Shown here one piece after another: positions 1 through 5,501 of a stretch of DNA of 5,713 nt (the first letter of the stretch is position 1; every line of letters begins with the position of its first letter). The stretch covers positions 1-5,713 of the forward strand of contig JAJYOS010000464.1 in assembly GCA_021796055.1 (NCBI GenBank). The letters are read 5' to 3'. Under the pieces are notes generated by a model. It searched no databases and was not told the origin of the DNA. It saw nothing but the letters and a program-made list of their open reading frames with translations. The translations under genes were made by a program, and so were the position numbers. The DNA is from Bacteroidota bacterium. Its GTDB lineage: Bacteria; Bacteroidota; Kryptoniia; Kryptoniales; JAKASW01.

Positions 1-44
1 CATCCGAGGACAAAACCATCGGAAAATTCGGTGAGAAGATTTGA
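1..44 (+). CDS. C-terminal end of an unidentified protein (5' truncated by window edge)
   Basis: Reading from base 3, thirteen codons (SEDKTIGKFGEKI) run to a TGA at 42-44. The residues are a believable charged/hydrophobic protein tail with ordinary codon use. Too little is present to name a family. The frame starting at base 1 is also open, as far as a TGA at 124-126, but its translation looks less protein-like and would run through the hairpin at 64-119. I therefore prefer the shorter tail, without certainty. If real, the gene ends 124 bases before the rhodanese start and could belong to the same transcription unit. Confidence 0.35.
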   Translation, partial: SEDKTIGKFGEKI

Positions 45-63
45 AGAAGTAAGAAGTATCGGC

Positions 64-119
64 GACCCGATTTGCAGGGTAGGCCTCGAGCATTTTGACA
101 AGGGCAAGCCTACCGGGTC
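64..119 (+). repeat. Intergenic stem-loop before the rhodanese gene
   Basis: GGTAGGC (78-84) pairs exactly with GCCTACC (108-114). Outside these arms GACCC (64-68) pairs with GGGTC (115-119), leaving a one-sided bulge at 69-77, so 12 base pairs surround a 23-base loop. No T-run follows, so a classical intrinsic terminator is unlikely. It may be an mRNA leader structure or a processing site between the upstream gene and the rhodanese. A competing hairpin, GGTC-CAACT-GACC, overlaps the right arm. Confidence 0.4.
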
Positions 120-168
120 CAACTGACCGGCAAGCACATTTCTATTACAAACAATCGGAGTAGTATCA

Positions 169-507
169 ATGTTTGGATTCAAGAGCGATTCAGATAAAGA
201 CATTTCTGTAACTGAACTAAAAGGGAGACTCGACAAAGGAGAAGATTTGTTTATCCTCGATGTCCGCGAACAGGGTGAATATGACCACTGCAATCTTGGC
301 GGGCATCTGATACCGCTCCGCGAGCTACCCAAACATATCGGCGAACTGGACCCGAATCGCGAGATAGTTGTCATGTGCCATTCAGGTGGACGAAGCGCGA
401 TGGCCGTTCAGCTTCTCAGGAGGGCCGGGTTCAAAAATGCAAGGAATCTTTTGGGTGGGATAGATCGGTGGGCGAGAGAGATCGACCCGAGTATGCCCCG
501 GTACTGA
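169..507 (+). CDS. Single-domain rhodanese-like sulfurtransferase
   Basis: This 112-residue protein consists of one rhodanese domain. Visible landmarks are the CH2A-like stretch LDVREQGEYDHCNLGGHLIPL (residues 30-50) and the active-site loop C70-HSGGRS. Cys70 would carry the persulfide, and the CxxGxRS form is typical of catalytically competent single-domain rhodaneses such as GlpE or the C-terminal domain of MoeB/MoeZ fusions. It ends with the usual LLGGIDRWAREIDP helix. No signal peptide is visible, so it should be cytosolic. The ATG is preceded by GGAG (157-160) at 8 bases. The gene lies 79 bases upstream of fmt on the same strand and probably shares its transcript. The sulfur donor and acceptor cannot be inferred from context. 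The family call is secure, the physiological role is not. Confidence 0.93.
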   Translation: MFGFKSDSDKDISVTELKGRLDKGEDLFILDVREQGEYDHCNLGGHLIPLRELPKHIGELDPNREIVVMCHSGGRSAMAVQLLRRAGFKNARNLLGGIDRWAREIDPSMPRY

Positions 508-526
508 TCGGGATGCCCGGCGCGGA

Positions 527-542
527 CGAGTAGAATTACTCG
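527..542 (+). repeat. Small perfect hairpin in the rhodanese-fmt gap
   Basis: CGAGTA (527-532) and TACTCG (537-542) form a 6-bp perfect stem with a GAAT loop. A G-rich stretch separates it from a T-rich one (TTATTTTAATTT, 553-564). It is too weak and too far from the T-rich stretch to call a terminator; it could attenuate or process the rhodanese-fmt message. Confidence 0.3.
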
Positions 543-586
543 GGGTGGTGGGTTATTTTAATTTCTGTCAATCATAAGGTTTTGCG

Positions 587-1522
587 ATGAAGATAGTTTT
601 CATGGGCACGCCTGAGTTTGCCGTTCCCTCCTTGAAGGCCCTGGCAAACTCGGGAAACGAAATTGCCGCGGTAGTTACAAACCCTGATGAACCGCAGGGG
701 AGGGGTCTAAAGGTCTTTCCACCGGCAATAAAGCGCGCGGCAAACGAACTAGGTTTGCCAGTAATTCAGGTCGCGTCACTGAAGGACCCGGGGATTGCCG
801 CCACTCTAACTAGCATCACGCCAGATCTTATCGTTGTTGTAGCATTCAGGATCCTGCCGAAGGAGATCTTCACTATCCCAAAGCTCGGCACCTTCAATCT
901 TCACGCTTCTCTCCTCCCGCGCTACAGGGGAGCCGCGCCCATCAACTGGGCAATCATAAATGGCGAGAAGGAAACCGGAGTCACTACTTTCTTTCTTGAC
1001 GAGAAGGTGGATACTGGAAGAATCATTCTCCGGAAGAAAACCGAAATAGGTGAAAATGAGACTGCCGGTGAACTCGCTGCCAGGCTTTCATTGATCGGCG
1101 CCGATGCCGTGTCCGAAACCGTGAAGCTGATCGAAGGCGGGAGTGTTAATGTGATCGAACAGGATGGAACACTGGCAACAAAGGCTCCAAAGATTTCAAA
1201 GGATGATTGCCTCATCGAATGGAACAAGCCTGCCGGAGAAGTCCACAATTTCATTAGAGGTTTTTCGCCTGAGCCAGCCGCTTTCAGTTACATTTACGGC
1301 AGGCTGTTGAAGATCTTCAGGACGAAGCGAACCGGCGAATCCACTAGCGGTCAACCGGGGGGTATATCTGTATTGGAAGGTAGGATGTTCGTTGCCTGTG
1401 CGGACGAGAAACTCGAGGTTCTTGAGCTTCAACTCGAAGGGAAGAAAAAACTCGATGCGCGCGAATTCGTTCGAGGTGCGCGTATCGAGTCCGATACGAA
1501 ACTTATCAGAAGCAGGAACTAG
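587..1522 (+). CDS. fmt: Methionyl-tRNA formyltransferase
   Basis: Fmt transfers a formyl group from 10-formyltetrahydrofolate to the amino group of Met-tRNAfMet, in the cytosol, for translation initiation. The 311-residue length is normal (E. coli Fmt is 315). The N-terminal formyltransferase fold opens with MKIVFMGTPEFAVPSL. The flexible tRNA-contact loop is DEPQGRGLKVFPPAIK (34-49). The catalytic centre is visible as FNLHASLLPRYRGAAPIN (103-120) with Asn104 and His106, and Asp142 sits in EKVDTGRI. The C-terminal OB-fold domain begins near WNKPAGEVHNFIRGFSPEP (212-230). The ATG follows a weak TAAGG (575-579) at 7 bases. It lies 79 bases after the rhodanese. Its TAG stop is shared, in the palindrome CTAG, with the opposing zinc-ribbon gene. 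The initiator tRNA it acts on is encoded about 500 bases downstream. No damage is seen. Confidence 0.98.
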   Translation: MKIVFMGTPEFAVPSLKALANSGNEIAAVVTNPDEPQGRGLKVFPPAIKRAANELGLPVIQVASLKDPGIAATLTSITPDLIVVVAFRILPKEIFTIPKLGTFNLHASLLPRYRGAAPINWAIINGEKETGVTTFFLDEKVDTGRIILRKKTEIGENETAGELAARLSLIGADAVSETVKLIEGGSVNVIEQDGTLATKAPKISKDDCLIEWNKPAGEVHNFIRGFSPEPAAFSYIYGRLLKIFRTKRTGESTSGQPGGISVLEGRMFVACADEKLEVLELQLEGKKKLDAREFVRGARIESDTKLIRSRN

Positions 1523-1812
1523 CTCTTCGGCTTGTCATTCGTGGCTGATTTCTCCGCCTTTGGGGCCGCGGCGGCGGGTTCCGTTTTTTTTGCGGCTCCG
1601 TTCCCACCTGACGTCGAAGGGGAAGTGTTAGATTTCTTATAATCCGTCAGATAAAATCCGGATCCCTTGAATATCAGTCCGGCGCCGGGCCCGATCAATC
1701 GTTGGACTTTTCCGCCGCACTTTGGACACTTGCTCAAAGGTTCCTCTTTGATCGATTGAAATTCTTCGAAATCGTAACCGCAGCTGTCGCATTTGTATTC
1801 GTACGTCGGCAT
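1519..1812 (-). CDS. FmdB/CxxC_CxxC_SSSS family zinc-ribbon protein
   Basis: This 97-residue protein begins MPTYEYKCDSCGYDFEEFQS. It has four zinc-ligand cysteines in two CxxC pairs (Cys8/Cys11 and Cys29/Cys32), followed by the family signature IFKGSGFYLTDYKKS (47-61). The remainder is a low-complexity tail rich in Ala, Lys, Pro and Ser. The family is a putative regulatory zinc ribbon named after FmdB; its molecular role is not settled. I start at 1812 because the family begins at MPTYEY and GGAG (complement of 1821-1824) lies 8 bases upstream. The frame is open back to 1914 but that extension has no family resemblance. It converges on fmt with a 4-base overlap of stop codons. A run of eight A on the coding strand (1584-1591) lies in the tail. 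Confidence 0.93.
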   Translation of the reverse strand: MPTYEYKCDSCGYDFEEFQSIKEEPLSKCPKCGGKVQRLIGPGAGLIFKGSGFYLTDYKKSNTSPSTSGGNGAAKKTEPAAAAPKAEKSATNDKPKS

Positions 1813-1855
1813 CGTTAGTACTCCATTTCCAATTTTCTCATATTCAAGTATGCAA

Positions 1856-1884
1856 AATTTAACGAATTGGCCATGAATTTTCAA
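1856..1884 (-). promoter_or_regulatory. Candidate sigma-70-type promoter for the zinc-ribbon gene
   Basis: On the minus strand TTGAAA (1884-1879) and TAAATT (1861-1856) are separated by 17 bases, which would start transcription about 35-40 bases upstream of the 1812 start codon. The matches are moderate (5/6 at -35, 4/6 at -10). The region is AT-rich relative to its surroundings. If the host uses a Bacteroidota-type sigma factor, other boxes would apply. Confidence 0.35.
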
Positions 1885-1975
1885 TGTTGGGTTCGGCGCC
1901 AACTCGCGCGTCAATCGGCTTCTAATTTTTAGATGATATTTCCTTCAAGGGGGTTCGGTGCGCGTTATCTAATCC

Positions 1976-2004
1976 TTGTTTAAGAGTGGCTGAGAGGTTA
2001 TATT
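1976..2004 (+). promoter_or_regulatory. Probable promoter of tRNA-fMet
   Basis: TTGTTT (1976-1981) and TATATT (1999-2004) are spaced by exactly 17 bases. The -10 box ends 10 bases before the first tRNA base, giving a very short or absent 5' leader. The AT-rich -10 region contrasts with the GC-rich tRNA. Confidence 0.5.
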
Positions 2005-2014
2005 AATTGTCGAT

Positions 2015-2087
<73 letters not shown>

Positions 2088-2091
2088 CAGC

Positions 2092-2132
2092 AGAGGCCGC
2101 CGTACCGAAGAGGTACGGCGGCCTCTTTCTTT
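2092..2132 (+). terminator. Strong rho-independent terminator of tRNA-fMet
   Basis: A perfect 15-bp GC-rich stem (2092-2106 with 2112-2126) closes a five-base GAAGA loop, and TTTCTTT (2126-2132) follows. It begins five bases after the tRNA. It would end the tRNA transcript before the GIY-YIG remnant, whose start codon lies only 11 bases past the terminator. Confidence 0.93.
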
Positions 2133-2142
2133 ACGGGAGGAA

Positions 2143-2417
2143 ATGACGGGATATTACGTCTACGTACTGAGAAGTGCAGAGGGTTATCGATATTTCGGTC
2201 ATACGATGGAGATAGAGAGGCGAATGGAGGAGCATAGCGGAGGGCAGAGCCACTCTACGAAAAACGGGAATAGATGGGAGATTGATCATTTGGAGGAATA
2301 CTAGACTGGAAGGATGCCATGTGTCGTGAGAAGTATTTGAAGACGAGTGCAGGGAAACGGTACTTGGACAGTCTGCTCGCGGCGTCGAGTCCGTCCGTCA
2401 GCAAGCGTGCGGAGTAG
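2143..2417 (+). pseudogene. Small GIY-YIG endonuclease-domain gene split by a frameshift
   Basis: The first part (2143-2304, 53 codons) reads MTGYYVYVLRSAEGYRYFGH and continues through ERRMEEHSGG to EEY, then stops at TAG. It carries the GIY-like YVY (5-7), YIG-like YFG (17-19), Arg26/Arg27 and His31 of the GIY-YIG nuclease fold. The second half of the domain continues at once in the -1 frame: from 2301 it reads LDWKDAMCREKYLKTSAGKR, ending at TAG 2415-2417, and includes the REKYLK block with the metal-binding Glu. Re-reading base 2301 once restores the family spacing exactly, so one lost base explains the break. A short-spaced GGGAGG (2135-2140) precedes the ATG. These small uncharacterised proteins resemble UvrC/homing-nuclease GIY-YIG domains. 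No slippery heptamer is visible, so I call it a pseudogene; a sequencing error is possible. Confidence 0.85.
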
Positions 2418-2433
2418 CTCGTCGAGCTCATAA
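2414..2433 (+). repeat. Partial copy of tRNA-fMet (D arm to anticodon loop)
   Basis: These 20 bases match tRNA-fMet positions 2033-2052 at 19 of 20, the only difference being A2425 for G2044. The match covers the 3' side of the D arm, the anticodon stem 5' strand and the CTCATAA loop. Flanking bases do not match and no partner strand exists for the anticodon stem (GCAAC follows), so this is not a working tRNA. It lies 381 bases after the intact gene, and the GIY-YIG remnant's final stop falls inside it. The substitution creates a 13-base palindrome AGCTCG-T-CGAGCT (2416-2428). Confidence 0.75.
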
Positions 2434-2568
2434 GCAACTCTGGCCACGGGTAAACTTCGGTAGAAAGTCGAAGATCCAGCACCTGCAGCGGAAGTGGCGA
2501 AGCGGCGCGGGTTGGGATTGTTTCATTTATCTGCATTGCCTCTTAACTTGTGCTTCAATGGACAGATC
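2418..2568 (+). other. Gene-free spacer between GIY-YIG remnant and methyltransferase
   Basis: Apart from the tRNA fragment and a small CTTCG/CGAAG hairpin (2455-2459, 2469-2473), nothing is recognised. The methyltransferase frame is open back to a GTG at 2494, but the extra 25 residues look unrelated to the family. A weak promoter candidate is TTGTTT (2518-2523), 17 bases, TCTTAA (2541-2546), which would give a short leader to the ATG at 2569. A first copy of an 11-base word repeated in the methyltransferase gene lies at 2554-2564. Confidence 0.3.
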
Positions 2569-3546
2569 ATGGCACTCGTAACCCGCGCCGACGCGATGTC
2601 GCTCCTGCTGAGATATCTCGATGAGAAGGAAGGAGTCCATCTTCTTCGGAGGATTTTTTCTCGAAAAACCGAGAAGGTTAAACTGACCTGGCGACAAGGC
2701 CGAACGGCTGTCCGTAGCTGGGATGAAATACCCGCGGTAATAGATAGGGTTAATGCTCTTGTCACAGGAGGGTCGGAGAACAGCACATTTCAATGGACAG
2801 CCGGGCGATATCTTACGCAACGAGGACTCAAAGCCGTGTCGTTAGGTTGTGGGAGCGGAGCCCGAGAGATTTCTTGGGCGCAAACCGGATGTTTCGACAA
2901 GATTATTGGGGTAGACATTTCAGAGACAAGAATCGCCGACGCTCGGCAAAAAGCTGCCGGATCGGAGCTTGAAGGAGTGGCCGAGTTTGTCTCTGCCGAC
3001 GTCCTCCGGTTTGCCATCGAACCCGAATCTTTGGATGTCATTCTTGCCGAGGGCGCTCTTCATCATCTCGCTCCCCTCGAGGTAGTTTTTGAGAAGATCA
3101 GGCGGTCACTTAAACTAGGCGGCCTTCTCATATTGAATGACTATGTCGGCCCGGACAGGTTTCAATGGACATCTGGGCAGATGCGTTTCTGCGACGTATT
3201 GCTATCCTTCATACCGGAGTCTATGAGAACTTATCGTGGAACATATGTGGTAAAGCGCAGGATTGGAAGGCCGGGCACTCTCTCGATGAGGATTCACGAT
3301 CCATCCGAAGCGGTGGAGCCTTCGAAGACGCTCAAGCTTATCCATGATGGGTTCACCGTTTTGTCCCGAGGAGACTACGGCGGCACGATACTCCATCCTC
3401 TCCTCAAGGACATCGCGCACCATTTTGCGGACGGCGACGCTGAGGCGAACGAAGTCCTTCGTTTTCTTTTTGCGGCCGAGGATTATCTAATGCAAAGCGG
3501 GATGATAGGAAGCGACTTCACTTTCATTGTGGCGAAAAAGATTTGA
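2569..3546 (+). CDS. Class I SAM-dependent methyltransferase
   Basis: From the ATG at 2569 the protein has 325 residues. The Rossmann-type SAM domain shows motif I VSLGCGSGAREISWA (90-104), the acidic end of strand 2 in GVDIS (114-118), SAD (142-144), and motif IV DVILAEGALHHL (156-167). After the KLGGLLILNDYVGPDRFQW segment (182-200) comes a C-terminal part with DPSEAV (244-249) and RDYGGTILHPLLKDIAHHF. That combination, DYVGP-RFQW plus DPSEAV plus DYGG, is one I recognise from methyltransferases often found in glycan or polysaccharide gene clusters; the substrate is unknown. No such cluster is visible here. No Shine-Dalgarno sequence precedes any candidate start (GTG 2494, ATG 2569, ATG 2596). 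I chose 2569 because family-like sequence starts soon after it. No signal peptide or membrane segment is seen, so it is probably cytosolic. Confidence 0.9.
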   Translation: MALVTRADAMSLLLRYLDEKEGVHLLRRIFSRKTEKVKLTWRQGRTAVRSWDEIPAVIDRVNALVTGGSENSTFQWTAGRYLTQRGLKAVSLGCGSGAREISWAQTGCFDKIIGVDISETRIADARQKAAGSELEGVAEFVSADVLRFAIEPESLDVILAEGALHHLAPLEVVFEKIRRSLKLGGLLILNDYVGPDRFQWTSGQMRFCDVLLSFIPESMRTYRGTYVVKRRIGRPGTLSMRIHDPSEAVEPSKTLKLIHDGFTVLSRGDYGGTILHPLLKDIAHHFADGDAEANEVLRFLFAAEDYLMQSGMIGSDFTFIVAKKI

Positions 3547-3596
3547 GAGCAGAACCGCCGGGTGATGAAAGGTCGCGGAACGATAATCGCGTCTCT

Positions 3597-3720
3597 ATGT
3601 CACCCCTACGGGGTTTGATTATCTGTTGGGAAATCCATACGACAAAGATGTCGCCTCTTTGTGGCTCAAATATCGCTAAAGTATGCGAATCGCTAATGTG
3701 GCGCCCCTCCGCCCCTAACC
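3597..3720 (+). repeat. Three degenerate tandem hairpin units, about 50 bp period
   Basis: Units begin at about 3597 (ATGTCACCCCTACGGGGTTT), 3648 (ATGTCGCCTCTTTGTGGCTC) and 3696 (ATGTGGCGCCCCTCCGCCCC), 51 and 48 bases apart. Only the first keeps a clean hairpin, ACCCC-TAC-GGGGT (3602-3614), followed by TTTGATTAT. The second and third keep the ATGT-start and C-rich arm but have lost most pairing. They resemble the interspersed CCCCTACGGGG hairpin repeats I remember from Bacteroidota-type genomes. The first hairpin could also act as a weak terminator for the methyltransferase transcript, 56 bases after its stop. Confidence 0.55.
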
Positions 3721-3933
3721 ATAAATGATTAGAACGATGGACTCAGTTGAGTCATGCAGAGAAGATTATTTTGTAGTACTCGTGCAGAAAACAAAGATTG
3801 ACCTCCTCCATGGGCGAGATGACGCTTGATGCCGCTGTCTGCCCTCAGCAATCCGATGATAGTCGACTGGGATGGGAGGCGAGCAGAAGGATGGTCGGCG
3901 GGTTCGCACGTGGATGGCATGAACCTTAAAATG

Positions 3934-3958
3934 GAAAGAGATAGAGCGTGTCCACGCT
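3934..3958 (-). terminator. Weak terminator-like hairpin downstream of the SDR
   Basis: On the minus strand AGCGTG (3958-3953) and CACGCT (3950-3945) form a short stem, most simply five pairs with a four-base GGAC loop, followed by the pyrimidine-rich CTATCTCTTTCC. It is 80 bases past the SDR stop. The stem is short and the tail is not pure T, so the call is tentative. Confidence 0.3.
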
Positions 3959-4037
3959 GATAATGAGAGCGGAACATAAGCAGATCACGCCCCGACTCCC
4001 ACTGCGGCGCATCTTGATTTCTGCTGTGGAGGTGCCG

Positions 4038-4883
4038 TCAATCGGCGGAGCCATTGGCCATTCCCACAAGTCTGAACGACATCTCCCTGAGCTTTCCCCT
4101 CGCCTCAGCGTCGTAAGCCTGAGGGTTAGCTTTCGACCTCCGCTTTTGATCGAAGTACTCTCCTGTTACATTAGCAGCTTCTTCCGAAGTAGCGACGTAC
4201 TCGAGCGCGTCAACCCCTTCTTCCACGGAACTCATAGTGCTTCCAAAGAATTCATAAACCATGTTGGTGTTCATGAGCGTCGCAGGATGCAGGGCGTTCA
4301 CCACGACGCCAGTCCCTCGCAATTCGCTAGCCAGGTCGATGGTGAACATTACCTGTGCCAGCTTGCTCTGTCGGTATGCGCGAAAGCTTTCATAATTTCT
4401 CTCGAGCATGATATCGCTAAAGTCCAGCTCATGCTGGCCTATAGAAGAAACGTTGATTATTTTGGAAGGCGCAGCGGATTTTATGATGGGAAGGAGAGAG
4501 TAAGTCAGAAGGAAGTGGGATAGGTAGTTTACCTGGAATCTGAGCTCAATGCCGTCCCGGCTGAGCTCTCGCTTCGAGCTTCCTTTGGGTCCACCTCCGA
4601 GCCCAGCATTATTTATCAGTAGGTGCAGTCGCGTGTGTTTTGAAAGAACCGAGCCTGCCATGGCGCGCACTTCGTCCAGTGAAGCCAGGTTGGCATTGAA
4701 ATATTCCACTTTGTCGTTGCCACTGGCTTGTTTTAGTTCGGCGAGTGTCTCTTTGCCTTTAGATTCGTTCCTTCCGTGAAGGAGTAGTGTGGCTCCGCGT
4801 GAAGCGAAACGTACCGCCGCTTGTTTTCCAAGGCCGTCAGTCGCGCCGGTTATCAATATTACTTTATCCGCCAGGGTTTTCAT
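4038..4883 (-). CDS. Short-chain dehydrogenase/reductase (retinol-dehydrogenase-like)
   Basis: This 281-residue classical SDR would be an NAD(P)-dependent oxidoreductase with a Rossmann fold. From the 4883 start, the cofactor motif TGATDGLG is at 12-19, NNAG at 91-94, catalytic Asn119 in FQVNYLSHFLLT, the Ser pair 146-147 in IINVSSIG, and Tyr170/Lys174 in YRQSK. Arg38 and the preceding HG at the end of strand 2 suggest NADP(H) preference, by inference. The sequence pattern recalls the retinol-dehydrogenase/WWOX-like branch, whose bacterial members usually have unknown substrates. I start at 4883 because it places strand 1 at the usual distance and has GGGA 9 bases upstream; an in-frame ATG at 4898 would add five residues. 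Codons 48-56 (bases 4716-4743) are repeated exactly, inverted, at the right edge of the window. It is cytosolic and apparently monocistronic. Confidence 0.95.
   Translation of the reverse strand: MKTLADKVILITGATDGLGKQAAVRFASRGATLLLHGRNESKGKETLAELKQASGNDKVEYFNANLASLDEVRAMAGSVLSKHTRLHLLINNAGLGGGPKGSSKRELSRDGIELRFQVNYLSHFLLTYSLLPIIKSAAPSKIINVSSIGQHELDFSDIMLERNYESFRAYRQSKLAQVMFTIDLASELRGTGVVVNALHPATLMNTNMVYEFFGSTMSSVEEGVDALEYVATSEEAANVTGEYFDQKRRSKANPQAYDAEARGKLREMSFRLVGMANGSAD
4716..4743 (-). repeat. 28-bp inverted repeat, copy inside the SDR gene
   Basis: On the minus strand these 28 bases are identical to plus-strand 5686-5713, and in both places they are read in the same frame as AELKQASGN. 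Bases upstream differ immediately (4744 onward against 5685 backward). The downstream limit cannot be seen because the other copy ends at the window edge. Confidence 0.95.
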
Positions 4884-4905
4884 TATCTTCAATCCCATTG
4901 ATTTC

Positions 4906-4950
4906 TGTCTAGCACAATTTAATCAAACGGTTTCAAGGTGCTACTAGACA
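4906..4950. promoter_or_regulatory. Inverted repeat just upstream of the SDR, possible operator
   Basis: TGTCTAGCAC (4906-4915) is the reverse complement of GTGCTACTAGACA (4938-4950) except for three extra bases (a duplicated TAG when read on the minus strand). The 22-base AT-rich centre includes a minus-strand TTGAAA (4936-4931) that could be a -35 box for the SDR; no good -10 box is seen at 17 bases. Position, 23 bases or more before the start codon, fits an operator or an mRNA leader hairpin. No adjacent regulator gene is in view. Confidence 0.4.
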
Positions 4951-5395
4951 ACGCTTTTCGCGCGGCTCAGGTTTCTTATGTTGACATTCAGCAAATGGCG
5001 CGTGTCAGTCTACCGATCATTGACAAGTCTCTTCGTCGCGTCTTACGGATGATCGTTGTCTTCGTTCGTCTCGCGCCCATTTGATGAATCTTCTGTGAAA
5101 GGACAATGAATTATGCCAAATCGAGATTTGAAGGCTGCCGGATTTTCATCCAGGTTTCATCTCTTCGATCTAACTTACAAGTGAAAGCGGCCTTCATAAT
5201 TCGGTAGCATTATTAACCAGAGTCTTAGATTCTATTGGAAGGCTTTTTACCTCGGGAATGAGCCGGTCAGGGCTAGTATTCTTGGCTGAGGCGAGATTTA
5301 TTCGACTTTAAAGAGCGCCTGAGTTACGACAGATTGTGAATGCCACGCAGGCGACTACCTCCTTGCAGACTTCACATCAGAACAAGGAAAAGAAT

Positions 5396-5443
5396 GCGAG
5401 GGAAAGTTAATGGACCAAAAGTCGCTTTCCCTCGCTCTTCTTT
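5396..5443 (+). terminator. 11-bp hairpin with T-rich flanks upstream of the PepSY gene
   Basis: GCGAGGGAAAG (5396-5406) and CTTTCCCTCGC (5425-5435) are perfect complements, and a smaller GAC/GTC stem (5413-5415, 5421-5423) sits inside the 18-base loop. TCTTCTTT follows on the plus strand, and ATTCTTTTCC follows on the minus strand, so it could terminate in either direction. No gene end is nearby on the plus strand, so an alternative is a structured 5' leader of the PepSY mRNA, whose start codon is 116 bases further on. Confidence 0.45.
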
Positions 5444-5501
5444 ACACAGAAGTGATTTTTGTGGCTTTCATTTTCGGGAGACCATTCTCAAGAACGATTT
5501 C

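Larger units (their letters stand above)
3547..4037 (+). other. Gene-free interval with repeat remnants
   Basis: No convincing gene lies between the methyltransferase and the SDR, which converge here. The left third holds three degenerate hairpin units (3597-3720). A short dyad GACTCA-GT-TGAGTC sits at 3740-3753 and a GGTTC/GAACC hairpin at 3901-3925. Short frames exist on both strands (for example minus 3729-3977), but none has a recognisable domain or a ribosome-binding site. Confidence 0.6.

Noticed and set aside
95..100. TTGACA as a -35 box for the rhodanese-fmt unit
   Set aside because: No acceptable -10 box lies 16-18 bases downstream, and the word sits in the loop of a hairpin.
922..1254. 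110-codon minus-strand frame
   Set aside because: It lies entirely inside fmt, is rich in Ser/Pro as expected for an antisense shadow, and has no domain.
1813..1914. N-terminal extension of the zinc-ribbon protein
   Set aside because: The family starts at MPTYEY, the extension runs through the probable promoter, and a good GGAG precedes the 1812 start.
2414..2480. Second functional tRNA-Met
   Set aside because: Only the D-arm/anticodon-loop part is preserved. The anticodon stem cannot pair, and no acceptor or T arm is in place.
2255..2536. 93-codon minus-strand frame
   Set aside because: Antisense to the GIY-YIG remnant and tRNA fragment, with no recognisable product.
2494..2568. GTG-started extension of the methyltransferase
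   Set aside because: No Shine-Dalgarno site fits, and the 25 extra residues do not resemble the family.
3597..3720. CRISPR array
   Set aside because: The repeat units are degenerate and contiguous at about 50 bp, with no conserved direct repeats flanking unique spacers and no cas genes.
3543..3728. 61-codon plus-strand frame
   Set aside because: It is a translation of the hairpin-repeat units (recurring MSPL), not a gene.
3729..3977. 82-codon minus-strand frame in the gene-free interval
   Set aside because: No domain, no ribosome-binding site, and a composition typical of random sequence. It could be debris of an old gene, but I cannot support that.
3948..4523. 191-codon plus-strand frame
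   Set aside because: It is antisense to the SDR, which has a complete set of catalytic motifs.
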